Part shown: positions 8,616 to 15,564 of the stretch, in pieces | Layout: every line of letters begins with the position of its first letter | Numbering within the stretch: the stretch's first letter is position 1 | Translations under genes and position numbers: made by a program | From: an uncultured Bacillota bacterium | Lineage (GTDB): Bacteria > Bacillota_I > Bacilli_A > Izemoplasmatales > UBA1188 | Reading direction: 5' to 3' | Assembly: GCA_900318975.1 (NCBI GenBank) | Contig: ONMY01000263.1 | Coordinates: forward strand, 1-16,524 | Length of the DNA stretch: 16,524 nucleotides | Notes under the pieces: generated by a model | Seen by the model: the letters and a program-made list of their open reading frames with translations, nothing else | The model's database searches: none | What the model was told of the DNA's origin: nothing

Positions 8616-8687
8616 GAGCAAAATGTGGGAAAGCCGCACCTACAAAACAGTAAGGGGGATGGGAAGTAATCCCCATGCCTATTAGGC
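8616..8687 (+). mobile_element. Relic of group II intron RNA domains V and VI (3' end of intron)
   Basis: This follows the dead maturase stop by 27 nt, the expected place for domain V. Bases 8616-8648 begin GAGC (retaining the AGC triad) and contain an upper stem TGTGG (8624-8628) paired with CCGCA (8634-8638) around a GAAAG loop. That resembles the usual 34-nt domain V, but the lower helix is destroyed (AAAA where CGU and GGUU are expected). Domain VI follows: GGGGAT (8655-8660) pairs with ATCCCC (8669-8674), then GCCTATT near the expected branch-site end. The intron 3' boundary should fall near 8687, give or take a few bases. The domain V damage predicts no self-splicing. Confidence 0.7.
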
Positions 8688-8923
8688 CTCTTGGAATCAG
8701 AGGAGAACCTGTTGGGCTAAGGGGGACTCTGATATAGAGTAAATGCTTTGCACTATTGCCACATATAGGGAAGACGATGTCGTTCTATTTGTGTACCCAT
8801 CAGCCACTATTTCAGTACTTGATACAGTGAAATATTCACGCTATGATGCTGGATCTTCTTACTGAGATGTAACAAGTGAAATACCTTGAATTTTCAACAA
8901 AAACTTCTTGATTATATGAGGAT
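8688..8923 (+). other. Spacer downstream of the intron relic, no gene recognised
   Basis: This would be the 3' flank of the intron insertion. It contains an inverted repeat ATCAGAG (8696-8702) / CTCTGAT (8727-8733) with a 24-nt loop, and one small ATG-initiated open frame of 40 codons (8743-8865; for example TYREDDVVLFVYPSAT) that has no SD and matches nothing I know. It may be debris of the gene or element the intron entered, or simply neutral spacer. I see no convincing promoter or U-tract terminator. Confidence 0.4.
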
Positions 8924-8928
8924 GGAGG
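8924..8928 (+). promoter_or_regulatory. Shine-Dalgarno GGAGG deciding the sulfotransferase-like start
   Basis: GGAGG abuts ATG 8929 with no spacer but stands 6 nt before ATG 8935, so translation should start at 8935. The protein then begins MLTIGSCGFSSTG. Confidence 0.75.
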
Positions 8929-8934
8929 ATGTTC

Positions 8935-9996
8935 ATGTTAACAATTGGATCATGCGGGTTTTCTTCTACGGGCAGTAGTGTAGTTACAGATATACTGAAA
9001 GAGTATGATGACAATGTGGTGCTCGATCAAAATGAATTCACAATAACATGGTGCGCTGATGGTATTGAAGATTTACATTATCATATGTTTGAAGGTTGTC
9101 GAAGAGACTTAAGTAATAGAATTGCACTAGAAAGGTTTGCGAGAAGATTTTTAAAAAGAGGATTTGACGGTTATCAGTTACTTACTTATGGCAGATTCAA
9201 TGATCTAACTAAAAAATATTTAGACGACATAACACAAGTAAAATGGATTGGGCCGCTTAATCCTGTGCTTAGCAATTCTTTTCGGTTAAAAAGCAACAAT
9301 CTATTTGTTAGAGCAAACGCGTACGAATTATTATTTAGAATTGAGAAGAAAATAGGACATGGGCTATGTTGTTATCCACTAGCTCAAGTTGGAATGGCAA
9401 TTAGACCTGAGAGTTTTGTGGAAATATCAAGAAAATATGTATTGGACATTCTTGACTCTATGGGAAGAATAGAAGGGAAAAATCTGGTGCTTGACCAACC
9501 GTTTTCAGGTAACAACCCCCAAGCATCTTTTCCGTATTTTGAAAATCCGAGAGCTGTCGTCGTGGATAGGGATCCTAGAGATTATTATCTGTTTGTGAAA
9601 ACTTTTTTATATAGAAAAGGAATAAGACAGATACCAGCATATAATGTTAAGGATTTTGTGGAGTTTTATAGGAGAGAAAGAGAACACCAGCCATATACAG
9701 AAGAAAGAGATGACGTATTACTGGTCAGTTTCGAAGACTTCATATATAAATATGAGGAGACAAAAAAAATATTGTTAGATTTTTGCCAAGTTAATCCTAA
9801 GAGTTGGAAAAAGAAAATTTTTGAACCGGATAAATCTATACATAACACTCAACTTTTCAGGAGATTTCCTGAATACAAATCAGATATAGAATATATTTGT
9901 CGTGAGTTACCACAGTATCTATACCCCTTCGAACAATTTGGAGATGTAGACACACAGGGGGAGATGTTTTTTGGAAAATCAGCACTGAATAAGTAG
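8935..9996 (+). CDS. Sulfotransferase-like P-loop protein
   Basis: A 353-residue soluble protein with the sulfotransferase fold hallmarks. A 5'-phosphosulfate-binding-type loop GFSSTGSSVVTDIL is at 8-21, a 3'-phosphate-binding-type segment VVVDRDPRDYYLF at 208-220 (compare V-x-R-x-P-R-D-x-x-x-S), and LLVSFEDFIYKYEETKKIL at 262-280 matches the R/S-Y/F-E-D-L/F element before the last helices. True members move sulfate from PAPS to hydroxyls or amines of glycans. The usual Ser after PRD-x-x-x is not obvious (YYLFVKT), so PAPS use is plausible but not proven. No PAPS-synthesis genes are in the window. It lies 43 nt before a cytidylyltransferase, suggesting both make one substituent. I infer an intracellular glycan-modifying role; another P-loop phosphotransferase is the alternative. 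Confidence 0.68.
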   Translation: MLTIGSCGFSSTGSSVVTDILKEYDDNVVLDQNEFTITWCADGIEDLHYHMFEGCRRDLSNRIALERFARRFLKRGFDGYQLLTYGRFNDLTKKYLDDITQVKWIGPLNPVLSNSFRLKSNNLFVRANAYELLFRIEKKIGHGLCCYPLAQVGMAIRPESFVEISRKYVLDILDSMGRIEGKNLVLDQPFSGNNPQASFPYFENPRAVVVDRDPRDYYLFVKTFLYRKGIRQIPAYNVKDFVEFYRREREHQPYTEERDDVLLVSFEDFIYKYEETKKILLDFCQVNPKSWKKKIFEPDKSIHNTQLFRRFPEYKSDIEYICRELPQYLYPFEQFGDVDTQGEMFFGKSALNK

Positions 9997-10039
9997 CCAG
10001 GTACGATTATTATAAGAATAAAGGGAGAGCGAGTGCCCG

Positions 10040-10465
10040 ATGATTATCGGATATACAACAGGTGTTTTTGATATGTTTCATATCGGCCATTTAAACATAA
10101 TAAGAGCTTCAAAAGAAAAGTGTGATTACCTTATTGTTGGGGTAAGTACTGATGAGCTTGTAAAAAAAGAAAAGAACAAAACACCTGTAATTCCTTTTGA
10201 GGAAAGAATAGAAATAGTATCTTCACTGAAATATGTTGATCAGGTTGTGCCACAGATTAATAAAAACAAATTAGAAGCATGGGAAAAATATCATTTTAAC
10301 AGAATGTTTGTGGGCAATGATTGGAAGGGGACAAGTACGTGGAATCATTATGAGGTACAATTTCAACCTTTAGGAGTTGAAATAATCTATCTTCCACACA
10401 CAGATGGGATATCGTCAACCAAATTAACAGAGTATGTGAAGAACCATATTGATGATATATCATAA
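10040..10465 (+). CDS. Glycerol-phosphate-type cytidylyltransferase (TagD/Gct-like)
   Basis: A small, complete 141-residue nucleotidyltransferase that should activate a polyol phosphate with CTP, giving for example CDP-glycerol, plus pyrophosphate. Motifs are GYTTGVFDMFHIGHLNIIR (4-22, containing the HxGH CTP-binding signature), VGVSTDELV (34-42), PFEERIEIVSSLKYVD (52-67), VGNDWKG (93-99) and LPHTDGISSTKL (117-128; compare RTEGISTT of TagD). Length matches TagD (about 130 residues). The ATG at 10040 follows AAGGGAGAG (10021-10029) at 10 nt. Related capsule enzymes make CDP-2-glycerol or activate other polyol phosphates, so the substrate is open. No TagB/TagF-like polyol-phosphate transferase is present in the window; one of the GT or P-loop proteins, or a gene outside, would have to use the product. 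Confidence 0.88.
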   Translation: MIIGYTTGVFDMFHIGHLNIIRASKEKCDYLIVGVSTDELVKKEKNKTPVIPFEERIEIVSSLKYVDQVVPQINKNKLEAWEKYHFNRMFVGNDWKGTSTWNHYEVQFQPLGVEIIYLPHTDGISSTKLTEYVKNHIDDIS

Positions 10466-10535
10466 TTGCAGTGTCCAAATAAGGGCATAATAATACTGAT
10501 ATGGCACATATACAAACTGTATTGGTTTAATCAAT

Positions 10536-10564
10536 TTGAAAGGAAAGATGTTGTAATCTATTGT
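10536..10564 (+). promoter_or_regulatory. Possible sigma-A-type promoter before the GT2 gene
   Basis: TTGAAA (10536-10541) and TATTGT (10559-10564) are separated by 17 nt, matching 5 and 4 of 6 consensus positions. In AT-rich DNA such matches arise by chance. The overlap with the inverted repeat at 10552-10571 is the only added interest. Confidence 0.25.
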
Positions 10565-10571
10565 GATTACA
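10552..10571 (+). repeat. Perfect inverted repeat TGTAATC-6-GATTACA
   Basis: A 7-bp perfect stem (10552-10558 with 10565-10571) around TATTGT lies 13 nt before the GT2 start at 10585. As DNA it could be an operator; as RNA a short leader hairpin next to an SD-less start. A related palindrome precedes wzx at 13973-13984. Confidence 0.4.
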
Positions 10572-10584
10572 TCATACATGATTT

Positions 10585-11595
10585 ATGAACGGGGATATAA
10601 AATTTAGTGTTTTAGTGCCGGTATATAATGTGATGGAGTATGTTGAAGAATGCATTCAGTCTGTGTTGGCACAAACATATAGTAATTACGAACTGATACT
10701 GGTAGATGATGGATCAACAGACAGAAGTGGTATTATTATTGATCAATACTCGAAACAATATCCACAAATTAAAACTTATCATAAGATGAATAAAGGCTTA
10801 ATTCATACTAGACGATATGCGATAGACCAGGCAGATGGTGATTATTATGTCATGCTTGATTCGGATGACATGATTGAAAAGAATTGTTTGGAAATTCTTT
10901 ATATAACAATTAAAAGGCATAATTGCGATTGTGTATTCTATAATCGAAAACGGCTTATTAAAGGTAAGTATATTGGCGCGGAAAAACATATTAAAGAAGA
11001 GTATTTATCTAATAGAAGTAGCATTATTCGGAAAGCACTGATAGATATACCATATAATTCGTTTTGCTTAAAGTGTGCAAAATCAAGCATGTACTCAAAA
11101 TTAGATTATTCAAAATATTATCATATCAGTAAAGGGGAAGATGCACTTCAAAGTTTGGAATTACTGTCGAACTGTAACACGGCTGAATTCATAGATAACG
11201 AATTATACATTTATAGAATGAGAATGGGAAGTATATGTAATCCTATTGATCAAACAGATTACGAAATAGATTTTACTGTCAGAGAAAAGTGCTTACAATT
11301 TATTGTTGAACAGAATTGCTTTACAGAAGAAGATATGAATAGATATCGTGATAGATATATCAAGTTTTATATTGATCAGATTATTCTAGCCGGATCTTTG
11401 AAAATGACAGTTCAAAAGAAGAAAGAAGTATACAAAGAGTTAAGGTCAGAAAAGTATTATACGGATTTTCTTAGCAAGGGATTAAGCAATAAAAATGAAG
11501 TGGGAACTAAAATCATCATATGGTTTCTTTTCAAACATAAGTTAGATACCTTACTAATTATGATTATCTCTGCCTATAGATACTTTACGAGATAG
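10585..11595 (+). CDS. Glycosyltransferase family 2
   Basis: A 336-residue GT-A-fold inverting glycosyltransferase. The N-terminal catalytic domain has SVLVPVYNVMEYVEECIQSV (8-27), VDDGSTDRS (40-48) and the DxD metal site in MLDSDDMIE (90-98). The usual G-x-S-x-A-R-N loop is replaced by KGLIHTRRYAI (70-80), a variant seen in capsule GT2s. The C-terminal third is family-specific, and its last 30 residues (about 307-336) are hydrophobic and basic, consistent with membrane association. There is no SD near the ATG; an AGGAAAG run at 10541 is too far away and sits before an out-of-frame ATG-TTG-TAA. In-frame alternatives are not better, and the N-terminus fits the family. It lies between two spacers (119 nt and 191 nt). 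Confidence 0.92.
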   Translation: MNGDIKFSVLVPVYNVMEYVEECIQSVLAQTYSNYELILVDDGSTDRSGIIIDQYSKQYPQIKTYHKMNKGLIHTRRYAIDQADGDYYVMLDSDDMIEKNCLEILYITIKRHNCDCVFYNRKRLIKGKYIGAEKHIKEEYLSNRSSIIRKALIDIPYNSFCLKCAKSSMYSKLDYSKYYHISKGEDALQSLELLSNCNTAEFIDNELYIYRMRMGSICNPIDQTDYEIDFTVREKCLQFIVEQNCFTEEDMNRYRDRYIKFYIDQIILAGSLKMTVQKKKEVYKELRSEKYYTDFLSKGLSNKNEVGTKIIIWFLFKHKLDTLLIMIISAYRYFTR

Positions 11596-11600
11596 TAAAA

Positions 11601-11746
11601 ATGGTAACAATTGGTGTATCTCGATAGAGAATATTATGCAAGGATTTATTTTCAGTTTCCTTGAGCTGCTAGATTATAACGATGAAATGTGGTCTAATCA
11701 CACTCAGATATAAGTAAGAAGGCTTAGTCTGTTACCATGATAACAG
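11601..11746 (+). repeat. Inverted repeats in the spacer between the two GT2 genes
   Basis: ATGGTAACA (11601-11609) has a perfect 9-bp reverse complement TGTTACCAT at 11730-11738, 120 nt downstream. The right arm also forms CTGTTA (11729-11734) / TAACAG (11741-11746) with a 6-nt loop, so two alternative pairings compete for it. The spacer has only a 25-codon ATG frame (11636-11713) without SD. Function is unknown; it could be remnant ends of a lost insertion or a leader structure. Confidence 0.35.
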
Positions 11747-11763
11747 TAGTTGTGTATGCAAAT

Positions 11764-11769
11764 TATAAT
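11764..11769 (+). promoter_or_regulatory. Perfect -10 hexamer TATAAT without a clear -35
   Basis: TATAAT lies 17 nt before the GT2 ATG at 11787. The hexamer at the -35 position (17-nt spacing) is TAACAG, a poor match, and no extended TGn is present. If used, transcription would begin only a few bases before the ATG, giving a near-leaderless mRNA, which would fit the absence of an SD. Weakly supported. Confidence 0.25.
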
Positions 11770-11786
11770 CAATTTTAGAATTTAGT

Positions 11787-12761
11787 ATGGCTAATTATAT
11801 GAAGCTATCAATAATAATACCTGTTTATAACCTTGGAAACTATATTACGTGTTTACTATCTTCGCTATGTACACTTTATTTTCCATATGAGTACGAAATC
11901 TTAATCATAAATGATGGTTCCAATGATGATACGGCAGAAATAGTAGAAAGATATCAGAAGAATAATCCTAGAATAAAACTGATTACAATAGAAAATGGGG
12001 GCGTTTCAAATGCCAGGAATATTGGCCTTAGGATTGCGTTAGGGGAATACATTACCTTTGTCGATGGTGACGATTATGTTGATCCTGACTTCTTTTATTA
12101 TGCTATCAATGAAATGGATTCTGAAAGATATGATTTTGTCCAGATAAACCATCGGGTTATTGGCGATGGCGTGAAAAGAGAAAAGCTTTTCGTACAAAAT
12201 GATGTAGTTATATCAAATAGGACACAAATGATCCACTCTCTTATAGGAAAAGAGAAAAAAATAGGTAATGCGGTTTGGGGAAAAGTATATAGGTCAGATG
12301 TTATTAAAGACTTACGATTTGACACTGAACTACGCATTGCGGAAGATAAAAAGTTTGTTTTTGACGTTATCAAGTGTTCGCAAAAGATAAAACTATTAAA
12401 GTATATTGGGTATAACTATATTAAAAGACCTAACTCTGCAATGCAGGGAGAAATCAGAGCTAATTTCTGTGATAACTTAAAAGTGCTTGAATACATTAAG
12501 GACTATTCTGATAGTAGTTTTCTTTTGGCAGATATAGAAAGACAAGAGTTACCGATATTAATGGGGTTATATCAGTTGAACTTGTGCGATGATAAAGATA
12601 ATCAAGAGTATTATTCTATGATTCAAGCATTAAATGTTTCTAATTTTTGGCAGGATTTAGGCTGGAAAATGAAAGTGAAAACCTTTGTATTAAAGAAAGC
12701 GCGTAGGATATATGATGGTGTGTACTGGGTAAGAAGACGAGGGAGAATAAGCGGTGAATAA
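11787..12761 (+). CDS. Glycosyltransferase family 2
   Basis: A 324-residue GT-A glycosyltransferase with a clean catalytic domain: LSIIIPVYNLGNYITCLLSSL (7-27), INDGSNDDTAEIV (41-53), ENGGVSNARNIGL (69-81, the classical loop the neighbour at 10585 lacks) and the DxD site FVDGDDYVDP (91-100). IAEDKKFVFDVIK in the second half is the ED-type general-base region of capsule GT2 enzymes. ATG 11787 and in-frame ATG 11799 both lack an SD, so the exact start is uncertain by four residues. The 3' end overlaps the pyruvyltransferase start by 8 nt, so the two are likely coupled and may act successively: addition of a sugar, then pyruvylation. Sugar specificity is unknown. Confidence 0.92.
   Translation: MANYMKLSIIIPVYNLGNYITCLLSSLCTLYFPYEYEILIINDGSNDDTAEIVERYQKNNPRIKLITIENGGVSNARNIGLRIALGEYITFVDGDDYVDPDFFYYAINEMDSERYDFVQINHRVIGDGVKREKLFVQNDVVISNRTQMIHSLIGKEKKIGNAVWGKVYRSDVIKDLRFDTELRIAEDKKFVFDVIKCSQKIKLLKYIGYNYIKRPNSAMQGEIRANFCDNLKVLEYIKDYSDSSFLLADIERQELPILMGLYQLNLCDDKDNQEYYSMIQALNVSNFWQDLGWKMKVKTFVLKKARRIYDGVYWVRRRGRISGE
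12739..12746 (+). promoter_or_regulatory. Shine-Dalgarno GAGGGAGA for a GTG start
   Basis: A strong purine-rich SD inside the end of the GT2 gene lies 7 nt before GTG 12754. It supports GTG initiation of the pyruvyltransferase. Confidence 0.7.
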
Positions 12762-13872
12762 GACAGTTGGTATTGTTACAATAGATGATTATACCAATTA
12801 TGGTAATCGTCTTCAAAATTATGCCTTAACACAATTAATGGAAAGAGAAGGGTATAAGGTAGTAAATGGAATTAGAGTGATAACGAAAGAGGATTGGATT
12901 AACAGAACTGAAAATTCCCTAAAAAAAAAGATAAAGCAAGCGATTCCCTATTGGTTCTATAAGCGTTATATCTATAAATCTCCGAAAGAAAAAACAGGAT
13001 TGTTGAAAAGCAGAGAAGAAAATTTCTTGAAGTTTATCTCTGATTACACTATATTAATTGAACCTGTTATTTCATCTACTCATGTTCAAGCTAAAAAGAA
13101 ATTAGAACCATTAGGAATAGACTGCTTTATTACGGGAAGCGACCAGGTTTGGAATCCGTATTTTGGCGGAAAAGATTATGAATTTTTGACATTTACTGAT
13201 AGTGCTAAAAAATATTCATTTGCGGCAAGCATAGGGGTTGATAGTCTTCCAGATAAGGTAAAAGGGTATTATAAAAAGAACCTACAAAAATTTCGATATT
13301 TATCTGTTCGTGAAGAACAAGCCGCATTGATTATTAAAGATTTAGTGAACAGAGAGGCTGATGTTACACTGGATCCTACGTTACTGTTGGAGAAAAGCGA
13401 GTGGGATAAAATAATTAAAAAACCATCAATCAAGATTGATAAACAATATATCTGTGCATATTTTTTGGGGGAGATTCCCAAAGCCGTTTATTTGTTTTCA
13501 GAAAAAGAAGGGTTACCGATATATTTTCTTAACGATATTAACTATCGTGAATTGTTTATTATAGAACCCAGAGAGTTCTTATATATTCTGAAGAATGCTG
13601 AGTTCATATTAACTGATTCATTTCACGGAACTGCATTTTCCATTAAGTTCCATAAGGAGTTTTATGTATTTAAAAGACAAGGAGATACGGCTACCAATCT
13701 ATTTTCGAGAATTGAATCAATAACAAAGAGATTTGGTTTAGAGAGTAGAGTTCAAGAGAGAGTTCAGATAGAAGAGCAGGCGCCAATTAATCATTGGGAT
13801 CAGATAGATAAAGAGTTGTTGGCTGAAGCGGAAACAAGTATAAGAAAACTAATAAATGCAATGGAGCAATAG
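12754..13872 (+). CDS. Polysaccharide pyruvyltransferase family protein (CsaB/WcaK-like)
   Basis: A 372-residue enzyme expected to transfer pyruvate from phosphoenolpyruvate onto a sugar as a ketal, adding negative charge to the repeat unit. Family features are GIVTIDDYTNYGNRLQNYAL (6-25, N-terminal nucleotide-like fold), FITGSDQVWNP (125-135), YSFAASIGVDSLP (154-166), YLSVREEQA (182-190), VTLDPTLLL (204-212) and the C-terminal NAEFILTDSFHGTAFSIKF (281-299) with the conserved His. It starts at GTG 12754 with a good SD and overlaps the GT2 gene by 8 nt. In many Firmicute and Bacteroidetes loci this subfamily travels with an FrhB-like iron-sulfur protein, as here at 15565. Pyruvylation is the family expectation; the acceptor sugar is not known. 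Confidence 0.88.
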   Translation: MNKTVGIVTIDDYTNYGNRLQNYALTQLMEREGYKVVNGIRVITKEDWINRTENSLKKKIKQAIPYWFYKRYIYKSPKEKTGLLKSREENFLKFISDYTILIEPVISSTHVQAKKKLEPLGIDCFITGSDQVWNPYFGGKDYEFLTFTDSAKKYSFAASIGVDSLPDKVKGYYKKNLQKFRYLSVREEQAALIIKDLVNREADVTLDPTLLLEKSEWDKIIKKPSIKIDKQYICAYFLGEIPKAVYLFSEKEGLPIYFLNDINYRELFIIEPREFLYILKNAEFILTDSFHGTAFSIKFHKEFYVFKRQGDTATNLFSRIESITKRFGLESRVQERVQIEEQAPINHWDQIDKELLAEAETSIRKLINAMEQ

Positions 13873-13972
13873 GACAAAAACAAAGCTTACCAATAAAACT
13901 GGTTGTTAGATAGAGAATAGCTTTCTGATTATAGGAATGTGTGAAATCGAATTCCACGTTAGAAATGTGATG

Positions 13973-13984
13973 ATGTAATTACAT
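13973..13984 (+). repeat. 12-bp perfect palindrome ATGTAATTACAT before wzx
   Basis: ATGTAATTACAT lies 17 nt before the wzx ATG. The flanked form TGATGTAATTACA (13971-13983) read on the - strand is TGTAATTACATCA, and TGTGATTACATCA occurs at 10562-10574 before the GT2 gene, a 12 of 13 match. A shared regulator site or coincidence in AT-rich DNA are both possible. Confidence 0.35.
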
Positions 13985-14001
13985 AGTCCTTGGGGCATCT
14001 T

Positions 14002-15558
14002 ATGAGAATTGAAAGAACAAAGAACGCAACAAGAAATATAGTATTTGGAGTCATACTCCGTATTTACCAAATCGTGGTTCCATTTATCATGAGAACTGCG
14101 ATGATTTATTATTTAGGTGTTCAGTATCTAGGGCTAAACAGCTTATTTGCATCTGTACTATCTGTATTAACGCTTGCAGAATTAGGTGTTGGATCTGCGA
14201 TGGTTTTTAGTATGTACAAACCTATTGCAGAGGATGATACGAAGACAATTTGCGCGCTAATGCAATTATACAAGGTATATTATAGAATAATAGGGCTCAT
14301 AATTGCGATTATTGGCTTGGTCATAACGCCGTTCATTCCACATCTGATACACAGTGATTTGCCAGAAGGATTAAATATATATGTACTTTACATGTTGCAT
14401 TTGGCATCCACAGTGTTATCGTATTGGTTATTTGCATATAAAAACTGTTTGCTAACAGCCCATCAGAGAAATGATATTACAAATAAAGTGACGATGGCTG
14501 TGAGCTCACTTTTATATGCATTTCAGCTCTTTATTCTTCTGGTTCTAAAGAACTATTATTGCTATGTACTTGCGGCGCTGATTTCACAGGCAGCAACTAA
14601 TATTATGACAGCTATTGTTGTTGACAAAATGTACCCTCAATATCAGGCGGGCGGAAGCCTTCCGAAATACGAAGTAATGAAGATTAATAAGAGGGTCACA
14701 GATTTGTTTACTTCAAAAATTGGATCTGTTGTTGTAAATTCAGCAGATACAATTGTGATTTCATCATTTCTTGGATTGACAGCACTAGCGATTTATCAGA
14801 ATTATTTTTATATTATGAATTCTGTTATTGGCATAATAGGAATTATAATGACTTCATGCACAGCAGGAATCGGAAACAGTTTAATTATTGAAAGTAGAGA
14901 AAAAAACTATAATGATTTAAACAAGTTGACATTTATAATCGCGTGGATTTCTGGTTTTTGTACGTCGTGCTTCTTAACGTTGTATCAGCCGTTTATGACA
15001 ATATGGGTTGGAAAAAACTTATTGCTGCCTTTTAGTGCAGTTATTTGTTTCTGCATATATTTTTATGTGTTCGAAATCAATAGGCTCTTGAATACATTCA
15101 AGGATGCAGGAGGTATATGGCATAAAGATCGTTTCAGGCCGTTGATAACGGCACTTGGAAACTTAGGAATGAATTTGCTCATAGTTCGACACTGGGGGTT
15201 GTATGGAATAATACTCTCTACAGTACTATCCATGCTGATCATCGGAATGCCGTGGTTATTATATAATTTATTTACAGAATTATTTGATTTTGATCAGCTT
15301 AGAGACTATTTATTTAGGCTGTTTTATTATTCGTCAATGGCTCTATTCTCTTGTCTGACAACAGGTTTAATTTGTAGTTTTGTCCAAGGATCAAACTGGT
15401 CGACAGTCTTTATTAGGGGATTAATATGCTGTATCGTCCCTAACGTGATTTTTCTGATTGTATACCGAAACACTCTTGTGTTTAGACAATGCGTACAACT
15501 GGTTGATCGTATAACAAAGAAAAAACTTCACTTGGAGAGCAGATTAAACCGAAAGTGA
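14002..15558 (+). CDS. wzx: Wzx-type lipid-linked repeat-unit flippase
   Basis: A 518-residue polytopic membrane protein (about 12-14 hydrophobic helices) of the polysaccharide transporter branch of the MOP superfamily. It should flip the undecaprenyl-pyrophosphate repeat unit to the outer leaflet for Wzy. The N-terminus MRIERTKNATRNIVFG, followed by YYLGVQYLGLNSLF near 34-47 and ELGVGSAMVFSMYKP near 60-74, is typical of Firmicute Wzx proteins. I start it at ATG 14002, with TTGGGG 6 nt upstream as a weak SD. An in-frame TTG at 13990 would add only four residues and uses that same sequence. It follows a 129-nt spacer with a palindrome and is 6 nt before the FrhB-like gene. Length is at the upper normal end; the C-terminus is basic (KKKLHLESRLNRK). 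Confidence 0.93.
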   Translation: MRIERTKNATRNIVFGVILRIYQIVVPFIMRTAMIYYLGVQYLGLNSLFASVLSVLTLAELGVGSAMVFSMYKPIAEDDTKTICALMQLYKVYYRIIGLIIAIIGLVITPFIPHLIHSDLPEGLNIYVLYMLHLASTVLSYWLFAYKNCLLTAHQRNDITNKVTMAVSSLLYAFQLFILLVLKNYYCYVLAALISQAATNIMTAIVVDKMYPQYQAGGSLPKYEVMKINKRVTDLFTSKIGSVVVNSADTIVISSFLGLTALAIYQNYFYIMNSVIGIIGIIMTSCTAGIGNSLIIESREKNYNDLNKLTFIIAWISGFCTSCFLTLYQPFMTIWVGKNLLLPFSAVICFCIYFYVFEINRLLNTFKDAGGIWHKDRFRPLITALGNLGMNLLIVRHWGLYGIILSTVLSMLIIGMPWLLYNLFTELFDFDQLRDYLFRLFYYSSMALFSCLTTGLICSFVQGSNWSTVFIRGLICCIVPNVIFLIVYRNTLVFRQCVQLVDRITKKKLHLESRLNRK

Positions 15559-15564
15559 GTACAT

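Noticed and set aside
8634..8735. Short peptides resembling the IMP dehydrogenase flap (RTYKTVRGMGS) and a PLGIRGEPVGLRG segment.
   Set aside because: They lie in different frames with a stop between, no other GuaB sequence is nearby, and the same bases are better explained as domain V/VI of the intron relic and its flank.
8743..8865. 40-residue open frame in the spacer after the intron relic.
   Set aside because: No SD, no family resemblance, and length compatible with chance.
8929..8934. ATG 8929 as start of the sulfotransferase-like gene.
   Set aside because: GGAGG directly touches this ATG, leaving no spacer; ATG 8935 has 6 nt.
11636..11713. 25-residue open frame between the GT2 genes.
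   Set aside because: No SD, no recognised similarity, and too short to support without conservation data.
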